Part shown: positions 50,167-62,100 of the stretch, piece after piece
How positions within the stretch are numbered: the first letter of the stretch is position 1
How the letters are laid out: each line of letters begins with the position of its first letter
Program-made: the position numbers and the translations under genes
The notes under the pieces: model-generated
The model's database searches: none
The model's input: the letters and a program-made list of their open reading frames with translations, nothing else
What the model was told of the DNA's origin: nothing
Assembly: GCF_000003815.2 (NCBI RefSeq)
Contig: NC_049988.1
Span: forward strand, 6,414,004 to 6,478,003
Reading direction: 5' to 3'
DNA: 64,000 nt
Origin: Branchiostoma floridae
Lineage: Eukaryota; Chordata; Leptocardii; Amphioxiformes; Branchiostomatidae

Positions 50167-53100
50167 GTGAGTCAAGTTCATTCTCAAATCTATGTCTGTT
50201 TCTGAATCCGGAAATATAAAATCTGAATGATATACATTTTTAATTGTATCATTGACATGCTGACATGAGCTTTTGATTTTTGTTTTCCTTATTTTAATCA
50301 TAAAACATGACATTATGATTATACATGCATGTCATAGATTTATTCTGCTGTTATTTTCTTACATGCTAGTACATGTAGTATTTTTCTTATGCCACAGTAC
50401 ATACCCTTTATTGTACATTGTACATTACAAGTATTATTATGATATACCATTCTTACTACGATACATGTACATTATTATAACTGATTATACATCCAAATTG
50501 CATTGTATTCAAAATTCAAATCAATATTCAATAGAATCTTGAGAGGAATCAGTATAATGTATTTAACTTTTAATCTCAGCTAAGCCTTAGAATAGTTGGA
50601 TTAACTATTGACACGCTTGATGATTGATCTAATGGCTCACGCTAATCCATAAGTGTCAGATTAGGAGACGTTATTTTAAGATATCTTACAATGTAGCTCA
50701 GTGTCTTGAGAAAGGGTCAGCTACTTCAAATTGCCTCTGACAGGATAGAGGAAGAAATCTAAGACTAGTATCACCTTTATCAATGGCAGGGCTCGAAATT
50801 CATTTTTGAGATAAGGTGCACTGGTGCACCCAGCTTAAAGAATTGGGTGCACCAAAAAAATTTTGGGTGCACCACTTAAGTTTAAGTAATAACCTAATAG
50901 CAAAACTTAGGAACTATTACAAGCTATCAAATTCTTAAACAAGTACCATGACAGACATTTTTATTATCTCTCTAACACTTAGATGTCAAAAATATGATGT
51001 ATACTAGGGCTGGGTATCGGTACAGCGTACCGGTTTTCCTCATTGGACCGGTCCAGAAAAACCGGACCTGAAAAAATTAGGTGGACCGGATGTTGGACCG
51101 ATAAGAAAATTAACAGATTATTTTATCAGGCATTCACACGTTTTGGCGCTTGCAGGTGGAAGAAAATAACAAGAGTGAAGTAGAGTAGAGTTTATAGTAA
51201 TTTCTACCAAGTTTTACAGCCAATCGTACAGGTGCAGTTAGCGTTGTAGGATTTTAAAACCCCAGTGTAAGTCTAATACTCCACCAAACAGATTTCTTTG
51301 TAGTGAAATGGACCATTGGTATCAGTCATACTGAATCAGGTCCAGGTTCAGGTCCGGACCTGGACCTAATCCTCTGGACCTGAACCGGACCTGGACCTGA
51401 ATTTTCTGTACCGGTACCCAGCCCTAATGTATACTTACTTGTCTAGTTTACTTTATATCTTTGCATACATAAACATAAGAAAATATTTGGGTGCTTGGGT
51501 GCACATCTCCGATTTTGGGTGCACCTGGGTGCACATGCACCCAGTATTTCGAGCCCTGTGTGGCGTAACCTATATCCATTCTTATCAAAAACGGTATTTG
51601 GGGATATGAAAAGGGGTTTCAAATTGCAATATTTTGCAAAATATTGCAGTTTGAAACCACCATCTGTTGAATGATAGTTACAATGTATATCAAAATACCC
51701 TGGCTGTTTTTATAAGCAACGGATATTGGTTACCCCACAGATAAAGGTGAACTGCCAAATGAGAAGTAGCCTGATGTTTCATCTAAGGCACTCTTTCAAC
51801 ATTACAGCATTAATAATTATGAACCATTATGCAGTCAAACAGCTATTTATCAATGCTCAAACGATTAGAAAATCTTTCTTCTTCTCTATGGCAATTTTTG
51901 GAGAATAAAATAGGCTTGGCAGCTATAAATTGTTACAAATTAGGCTATAAAAATCAGCTTTGTCGTAATTCATTGTTTGTAATCAACTATCATGATCATT
52001 CCATGACATATTTACATGCATGTAGTACGACAATGTGATACTTGTACATCAAACAAATTGCTGTGAAATGACAATTGCTAAATCTTTGATTCCAATGTCT
52101 CAAATTGTCCTTGAGTGCGTCAGTGAAATATTCTCCATTTGTATGTACTACCCGGTAGGTAAAAGTTGTTTGTAAAAATTACCCCTCCTTTTTTTCCTTT
52201 CCACCTCTGTGACTGGCAGGAAGAGAAGGTTCCCCGTCGTTTGAGCGACCTTCAAGTAGTGGCCTTAAACAAGCTAACGGCATGCCATCTGTCGAAGTGC
52301 CCGGTGTGTTCTATAAGTTCATGTCTTGTGTGTTCCCCTACACATAGATGTGTGACTGCATGTGTTATTAATTATAACCCATTTCATTCTCCTTAGTTTG
52401 AACCCCCAACCTGCAAAGGTTGTAACCATGTGTTGTGTGGTTGTAACTGTACATCTGAAGATAGCAGGGTGAATGTTAACTGTCTTGTGGTGTCTAAACT
52501 AAACCAGGGCTTTTTTTAACATAATGATAATCACTGTTACAGATTTTGAATTTTGGAAAATTTGATATGGCCAAATCCGGTCTTTTCCTTATGTCTTGAA
52601 TTTGGCTTTTTTCCTTAAAAAGGCTTTTGCATCACTAGTGTCACCTTGTTTTTCTCTATCATACTCTGTATATATGCGAGGGAAAAATTAATTGTAGAAA
52701 GTTACTTTTTATTGTCCCGCTTCACAGACAATTGGGAAACTTTTCAATTGGTCTTCCTACTTTTTTAAAGAGCGTTCTTTAGGGATCCTAATTTTTTTTT
52801 TTTCATTGTCAGTTTGACCTTTTTTGCTCAAAAAAGCTGTTGCATCAACCATCTTATTTTTTTCAAATATATCCTGAATGTGAGGGAATATTACTTGGAG
52901 AAAGCTCATTTTTATATTTGGTAATGTATGATACTCGTAGTATCACACTTCTGTCACCATCTCTGCACCTGTTTCACTAACTGCACCACTGTACTAGTGG
53001 GTCATTTTCATGTACATATCACTACACTACTCATATAATATTAGCACTAACAACAAATGGAACACAATGTGTATTATGTACTGCTTGGTTTTGCATTTGG

Positions 53101-56100
53101 TGTGTTTTTGGTGTGTGTTAATTGAGTGCGGTGGTACATGTAGCTTGATAATATATTTATGATGCTTGTTAGTGATTATGGTTTCTACAAAACTGTCTAC
53201 TCAGTAGTATGATTCACAATATTAGATAGTCTTGCTTTGTGGATCAACTTAGCCAACATAGAATAATGGCATTGATACATATGGGTATTGTTTTGTTATG
53301 AATCATAGAAATTTCTTTTGAGAGGATGTTGCACACACAATCACATGTACACATCTGCTTATAATAACTAATATTAGAATTTATAATTGACAGTAGGATT
53401 GCAAATGATTGTCAAAAGCCCTGGCATTCACTAAGACTGATACATCGAATAGTTTGATAGAAGGTTGTTGATTGACAGATGAAAACACATTTGATTGACA
53501 CCACAACTGTTGGATCAGTACATTTTCCCAAAGACATGTGATATTTCTTTTGAATTAATATAAAAAATACAAGAAAAACAGATACTATAGTAGGGCAACA
53601 ACTCATATACAGTTTTTGTACAGCATTGAAATTTGTCAATGAAGTTTACTATTTCATATAAAGGGAAAAAATTATACATGAATGATGTAATTTTGGAAAT
53701 GACACCCCTTTTCAGTTATGGTACCTCCGAGTGATCTCAAATGATGTCATGACAATGTCACTGAGGTTGAAGGCTTGCAGACCACAGCTATTAATGGTAA
53801 ACTTAATAACGATAATTTATGATTACTAAATATTCAAATATTTGCTGAATTTACATCTGGCAATAGAAATGAGAATGCAGACCATGCCACTCACTCACAA
53901 ATTATTTTTTGTGGCAATTGAACCAAAATAATTTTTGTACTTTGAATACTAGTATTGCTATGCTTTGTGTCACAGTACAGTGACGTATATAATTATGTAA
54001 AACAGTATATTGCTGTCAAAAATATCTTAAGCAATCATTTATAATCCTGAGACTGGGGTTTGTGAAGTTTAAGTGTCGGGTTAGATAAACAAACCTTAGG
54101 TTTGGAATCACAAGAATGGCGATAGAAACAGGTCAAGCACTTTATCTTTTGTAGTGGTGACGTGTATTGGAGGGCTGACTGTAGCAACATGTGCATGTTT
54201 GTTGTAACTGAAAAAGCAAACTCACACACTGGTAGAGTAAGTAGACATCTAACGGTTGCCTTAAGTTTGCAGAAGTCGATCATATCCTGGTTAACATTAT
54301 TGTATACAGCAACAAAATGCTGTACAGTTGTTTGCTTATACAGTCAAACCTGCCCAAAATGACCACCCGGGGGACCGGAAAAAAACGGTCGATTTGGACA
54401 GGTGGTCGCTGAGAAGAGTATCGACTCAAAACATGCCCGATGCAAAGTATAAATGGTTGCCGTTGTGTTTAATGGCAAATAGCAAGCACACTGCACGCAC
54501 GCAAAGAAGCAAGGTCTTTAATGTCAAATACAACACGCACACTGTAAACTGTAAATTTAACCCCAAAATCCGACGCAAACTGGCCGATTTCGGCACAAAA
54601 TCGCGCTAATTATCATAAAAAATCGATGAAAACCTCAATCTTGAAAATGATGCGGTCGTCATAGGTCCCAACTTGAGCCGGTCGCGGTCGCGTTGGCCAG
54701 GTGGTTGTTGAGAAAAGGTCGCTTAATGCTTACGTCAATGGGAAAATAAATCGGGACCGAGAAAAAGCGGTCGAAATGGCCAGGTGGTCGCTCGGGCAGG
54801 TTTGACTGTATGTTTTCTTTCACACTCTAAAGTTGTTGTTTGACACTAAACAGACACATATCTCCCACTTACTTAGTCTTTGAATGAAATGTAGTGTATT
54901 CTGTAAGGAAAGTTTGTGATCGAATCTTAGGTCATTTTGGTCTTGAGAATTTTTATTTGAAAAGGAAGTTATGCAATTTGTAGACTCATTTTGCATATTT
55001 ATCTTTATAGCATGTCGCAAAATCGTCACTGCATGGGATGCCTATGGGATGCCTTAAGACATCTGTTGTATCTCAAGAAGCTTTCCATTACTCTTAAGAT
55101 TTACATCAAGCTGACACACTGTGTATATTCTGTCACTGTGCCTTCCCTCAGAAAGACTCAAAGTCCAGCAAGTTTGGATCTTCAGGACTGTGTTCTGCAT
55201 TTGACCGGAATTCTCGTTAAATCGGCTTTGCTTTCTGTAGATTGCAGAGGTACTCTTGCAGCAGTTTCAAAGTCTTTGTCAAGCTGTTTCACAGACTTCT
55301 CCACTTCTGATAACTTAAAGGCTTCTGGTTCTTCTTTTGAAGCCCCTGGACGTCAAACTTGTTTGGGTTAGGGTCTCCAGACATCTTGCTTCTTTCTTGA
55401 AGATCCCTCCTGTTGTGCGACTGTGCGGACTTCTTCCTTGAACTCAAGATCTGTCAAAGATACTTTTATTTTTCTAAGGAGGCATTTTTCTCGCAGTCCC
55501 GCCACCACAAGTGAGTGAGAGTTCAACGTTGACAGTTCTGTTGGCATTCTTGAGAAACAGACTTTCTTATCGAAGACAGCAAGAAGACAGTTTCTTTCTT
55601 GAAGCAACCGAAGTCACAGTTCAACAACCGATTCACCGTTCTGACTGCTTGTGAGAAATACTCTCTTACCAAAGAAGACAACGAAGACAACTTTCTTGGA
55701 GCAATTCAAACACTGCACCATGTTTTCGGACTACCAACTAGCCGGTCGCGAACTCTTGGGACCGTGGAGTTACTACCGCTACGATCCTTTCCCCGTGCGG
55801 CCCCGGGCGGATGATGATGATGACCACGACAATTTCCTTCTAGGTTGACACTGCTTGAGGACTCTATTTGCATCAACTGAAGATAACTAATTACTAATTC
55901 AGTATACAGTTTTAACATTACCTTGACTAGAAGGTTGATGAAATACGGAGTCATGCATGGGTTAATTCTTTTACCTAAATTGTAAATGGTAAATGCTTTG
56001 AAGGAATGCTTTGTGAAGTGTAGTTCTGTTTTTGATATCTTAAACTGTTACAGCTCAGTTAGAAGAAGTTTAGCAACATAGTGTTAACGTTGCCATCAAG

Positions 56101-59100
56101 ACATGCTTGTTAGCTATAGAGGGAAAATTGCCAATGTTATGATGCTGTTGCCTATTGACTTGCAAATTGTTTCAAAAGTTATAATAATTATTGCAAGCTG
56201 AACAAACTTTACAGTGCAGAATTAGATTTATTGTAGTACTGTAATGGAATTGCATATTTAGTTAAAATGAATGGAATGCTAATTGAGCTAATAAAACTAA
56301 ATAGAATGCTAAACTGCTTCTTTAAGCAGTCCAAAATTTGCTTGAAGACTAAAAAACAAATTGAATGAAGTAGCTCTTGTGAGCTTCAGTGTCTGTTTCA
56401 TTAAAAGCTTGTTGACATTGGCAGCACGTAGTTGCAAGTATAACAGTTACTGCAAAATTAATGTGATCCATGGTATTCTGAATGCAGTCAGGTTTTCCTT
56501 ATTTTTATTGGCATTTTCATTCTTCCATTCATCCATCTCTCCTTCTTTCCATCTTTTATCATTCCATCATTGCCACTCATATGTCTTATAATTCTAATTC
56601 TTCAATTGCCACTTATGAATTTTCTTTTTCTTGTCTAATGTAGAGGGAATCACCGAAGCACCACCTGATTACTACGATGTCGCTGTTGTGAACGGGAAAA
56701 ACAAAAATGGAGCGGCTGCCCCTGTATCTGCTGACACCATCATTCCTGTGGAAAAAGACAAGGAGGGAGAGTGAGCATACTGTGCTTCATTTCCATAGAC
56801 TGTCAATCACAATTAGCAGTTCAACCAATGATAGCATGGCAATTAACTGCAGCGACCAATGAGAGAGTGACTGCATGTCTGTTGAAATATTTACCTTTCT
56901 TATGTTTTCATTTTGCATTCAAATGTTTTGACAGAATTTGGCTGAGCTTTGGAATTGGATATCAGTCATGTAAATTCAAGCTATACATTTCAATTTCAGT
57001 AACGTGTTTTCAAACTAAGTTTTTTTACTTTAATTGGCTGTTCTAAATTCAACCTTAATGTACAATCATATAGGTTTGAAATTCTTTTTAGTTACTTAAT
57101 GGCTTTTTATTATAATTCTGCATTTTCAGTGATAATTCATTTTTTTTTCAGGAAAAAGGAAGGAGAGGATGAGGAAAAGAAGAAAGAAGATGATGTGAAA
57201 CCAATTGGTGTCTTCGAAGTTGTAAGTTCAAGTCTGCATTTTGAAGTTTTTCTAGCCATTTTTATTGACGAATATCTATTTTCTGTATTTGGTGATCTTC
57301 AAGTGATCAATTACAATCATGTACAGGTAATATCAAAAGTTTGAAAGTAATCTAAAGAACTTCAGAAGGTTTGTGATACTCTTACATTAATTGCTGGCAT
57401 TCTAAACTTTATTTTATGTTATTCACCCCAAATTCTGTCTGTGCACCTATATTATTGTGTTAGGTACATGTACACCTGTGCACGAAAAAGTTTGAGCCCT
57501 GGTTGCGAGTTTCTGATTAGGCGTTATTTGATTGTCTTTACTGTGATAAATTCAAAACTGAAGTGTGATTCTAGTTTTCAAGAATCATTTGAATCACCTA
57601 GTAACCACTCCCTCTCCCCAGTGGAAGTTTGCGGACAAACTAGACATCTTCTTTATCATCCTGGGCACCATCTCAGCCATAGGGCTGGGCGTTACCCTCC
57701 CCCTCATGATCATTGTGTTTGGCGACACGCTGGACGGATTCGTCAAGGGTTCGCTCGCCGGCATCAATGTGACCGACGGCCAGTTCGCGAATGTGTCGGA
57801 AATCAGCGGCATTGATGTTAACATGCTGTGAGTTGTTGATAGGTGCTTGTATTGTTGTGGTGACTGCACTAGTTAATGGTAATGCTTTGGAGGGAATGTT
57901 ATTTCAGTGGGAAATTTGACACCAATTTTGCACAATGGTAATTGAAAAGCCTAACAGCTTTCAAAATTATCTCTTATCCCAATTGTTTAAAATCTTTTCA
58001 AGTCAAAATTCATATTTGTCTGGTTGAAGATCTATAATTTGATTCTTCGTATTTGCAATTTTCAAAATACATCATGAAAAGTCTTAATTTAAAGACTTAC
58101 ATTTCATGTAAAAGAAATTTGTAACTGTATTCAAAAACAGTACATATTCAAAAATTAGACTGATTTTTAATAATGATGACATTTTCTTCATTAGATATCC
58201 ACAAACCCTCCAAAGCATCATCACGACACACTATTTTGCAGCAGGTGGTTTGGTGACCTCTGACCTCACAAGTGCTACTGGTGTCTCACTAACACTTGAT
58301 ATCTAACCTTTTAACCTTTCCTCTGACCTTGTCTTTTGTGTTTTCTGCTTCTCTCCTCTCTGCACAGTTCCGTTTTGCCGACGGGTGGGACATTTGTCTC
58401 ATACTCCTCGGCTCTCTCCTATCCATTGGTCTGGGGATCACTTTTCCGCTAATGATAATCGTTTTCGGGGACACAACGACGTCCTTCGTGTCCAGCGAAC
58501 TGGCCAGCGAACTAGAAGAAATGCTGAGATGTTTCGGAAACCTTATTCCGAACATAACCTCGGGCGCGCTACCGCCCAATATCGAACAGTACCTGCCACC
58601 AAATTGTACCCACCTGTTGCCGATGTTGAACGCATCGTCCGAGAACCTTGCTACGGGTTCAATCAGTGGAATTAGCATTGCTGACCTGCAGTAAGTTTGA
58701 AATCATTTTTGTTTTCAAAAACAAAAATTAGGACAATTACAGGATCATGAAATTTCCCAATTCTGATCAATGCTGACTAGACTCATCTTTTATTTTGTCA
58801 CAAATTATGATTTTTCATCTATTAAGTCCATTAAACATGATCTCAAACAATTGTTATTAATATTTTTTTAATGAAATAGTATCATTCTATCTTGACAAAG
58901 TTTCTAGATTTTTCTTCAATTTACCCCAAAAAAAGGATTTACAGCAAGTCAATCTTGCCTTAATCTTTTTCATTCAATGTATAATTTAAAAAAAATACAA
59001 ATTGTATGTATAATATCTGTCAGTCAAGTTGCATTTAAATCATAATCATCAAAATTATAATTTTTTCAATCTTTCAGTTCACTCAATCCTTTTAAAGTCA

Positions 59101-62100
59101 GATACTTCAACTTCCTGAATACAAGTTAGATATAGCACTCTTCATATAGTGATCTACTCAATTTCTCTCTATATAGTAAATTCATCATTGTCATTATCAT
59201 ACTAAACTCACTCTACTCTCTTGATTACACTAATAAGTGATTAATGTTGGTGGCACACTAATTTGCCACAGTTGTTTTTTCTTTTGCCAATTGATTGAAA
59301 GTTATATGATTGTTAGGTGTTTGTTTCATGTTGTTGTTGACAAAGCTTAATAATACTAATTCAATGTACAGTGTCTTTATCACAAATAAATAACATAGTG
59401 TTAGATATGATGATATGTAATGGTGGCTCATACTACAATTTGATAAATATGCAATAATGTCAGAATGTACATTTTAAAGCTTGACGTTGGTTTAAATGTT
59501 AAGAGCATGTACAATGCAAATTTTGCAAAAATTGTCCAACAATAGCTTAACCTTTAAGGGACCCGGTGTATAATTTTTTCCTCTCTATGACAGACAAGGC
59601 ATTGACATTGAGGGCCAAATGACGACGTATGCCTACTACTACGTGGCGATCGCCTGTGGGGCGTTCGTCTGCGCGTACGGACAGGTGGCCTTCTGGACGC
59701 TGTCTGCCACTCGTCAGGTCAACCGCATCAGGACCAAGTTCTTCCGCGCCATCATGCGGCAGGACGTCGGATGGCACGATACCCACGCGACCGGGGAATT
59801 CAGCACCAGGCTGGCTGAGTATGTCTAATACACCAATGTATAATATCTTGTACAATAGGGTCACAGTGCCACCTAGTGGTGAGGAGTCATTACTGCAGCA
59901 AGATTCAGAGGGACACTACAGATTCTGAAACAGATACTTTTAGTGTTTATCTAAGGATAAAGTGGCTGCTGCCTTTCTTATGGTAATACCGACTTCTCTC
60001 CAGTAGATGGCGCTGCAGCACAGGTACTAATCAATTGGTCTTGGTTGCCCCAAATAATAACTGAGTGTAGCATATGATCCATTGAGTAAAAAATTATAAA
60101 CCTCATTGAAAGTATTCACCAGTCATTTTTATGTTTTACATAACTTACTGGTAAAAATGGCCATATTACATCTAATTCACAAAGATACAGATTGAAGAAG
60201 AAACTGATTTTCTTAAGAACAATTCTGCCTATCTAATAGTATGACAAAAACTTTTATAAAACATGTTTATAATTGAGTAAATCAATGAATGAATCCCGTT
60301 GCATAATTACATTTTGAAATCATTTTCATGCAATGCCTAGCCGAATGGTATAATAATAATAAGCACTGTGCGAGTTGCTTGGCAAAAGGCAAATTACTGC
60401 ATGGGAGGGAAACATCCTGCATTTCCCCGAAAATGTTGCCTTTTTAGCTTTACAACTGCTATTTTATTTTCAGTGATGTGAACAAGATAAACGAGGGGAT
60501 CTCGGACAAGTGCGGGATCTTCCTGCAGTGGTTCACGGCGTTCATCGCGGGGTTTGTGATCGGGTTCATCTACGGTTGGAAGATGGCCCTGGTCATCATG
60601 GCCGTCAGTCCGCTGCTGGGTATCGTGGCTTTCCTCATGACAAAGGTACGAGTGATTCATTTACATTTTGTAATTATCACAGTGTATGATTTTAAAATTT
60701 GATTGGAACATTTGACCAATCGCTTATGTCACATACATAGTATGTATAATTATGCAAGATCACTTGTCAATAAGGCCAAGACTTACATTTTGTAGTTAGT
60801 GTAATTCTTGTTCTCTGTTCATTTTGTTTGTTGAGAAGAGCTCTAGATTGGGAAATTACTTTGATGTAATAAACATCATTAACTAGCCAATTGATTCTAT
60901 TCCTGGGGCAAAAACTTTGACGTGAAAAAAACAATACTTGTTTTAATTAGTAATGGATAATGAATGGCAGGTAGGCAGGCATAATGAATGAGGAATGGAT
61001 GACTTGTTTTAGTAATAAATTTGGCAACAAGCAGTAATTTGCTGTCAGACTGGTTTAATAGGTCTCAATAGTAAAAATACTAAAATTGTTTAACTGTAAC
61101 AGTAATACTAACTAGCTGTATAATTCCTGCAACACTAGATGGCCTCTGCTTTCACCGAGGATGAACAGGCTGCGTACGCCAAAGCCGGAGGTGTCGCAGA
61201 AGAGGTTCTCTCGTCCATGCGAACAGTTGCTGCCTTTGGAGGAGAAAAGAAGGAAGAAAAGAGGTACAAAATTATGTGTGAAATCTCAGTCTGTTTAGCC
61301 AGAGTACCATCCTACATAGTGACCGCTGGCTCAATCCTTTCCATGCATGGTTAGCGATCAAAAGTGTTGAGCCAGCGGTCACTATACAGAACGATACTCA
61401 TTTTATCTTGAGTCTGTTGTCCTATATGTTGTGTCTTTGGGTAAGCACTTTGCATGACTTTCCTCACTCCACCCAGATGTAGAAATGGGTACCTGACTTC
61501 GGTTAGGGAGGTAAAAGGTGGTGGATGGAGAGGGTTGGGCTTCTGCCTTGCAATGTCATGCGTGCCCTAAACACAGTGGATAACAACGGTTACCTACTAC
61601 CTCACAGTGTCGGAAAGGCTAATTGGGAATTTTACAATCTAGATTGTACATTTTGAATAGATATGTATGATGTTTTAAAAGTGTGATTGATATCATTTCT
61701 AGGTACAACGTGCATCTGGTGGAAGCCATGCGTATGGGAGTGAAGAAAGCGATCTCCGCTGGCGCGGGAATGGGCGTAACGTTCCTCGTGATGTTTGGCG
61801 TGTACGCGCTGGCCTTCTGGTATGGCTCGGACCGCGTACGAGCAGGAGAGTACACTCCTGGAGGTTTTCTGATCGTAAGTCTGACTCTTATGCCCGTTAT
61901 GGTTAAATTAACTTTTATTAAATGGTTAAATTAATTTATTAAGTTAAAAGAAAATAAAAGAAAAAAACTATTTATCCCTTTTCTTCTAAGGATGTCTTTT
62001 TGTGCAAAATTTGTATTAGTTCCAAATTTAGTTAGAAGAGAGAATATCATGATCATGTTGTGCCCATTTACAATATTAGGACAAGTTTTCTTGATTGTGA

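Larger units (their letters stand above)
50771..51750. mobile_element. MITE family 2 copy carrying nested insertions
   Basis: Left end TCACCTTTATC at 50771 and right end GGTTACCCCACAGATAAAGG-TGA at 51750. The left part is cut after about 16 bases by the element at 50787-51558; the family 2 sequence resumes at GCGTAACCTATATCC (51564). In the ABCB intron before the cassette exon. Confidence 0.7.

Noticed and set aside
54991-55371. 126-codon plus-strand frame
   Set aside because: Composition and lack of domains suggest chance; its ending has no useful donor in phase with ABCB exons.
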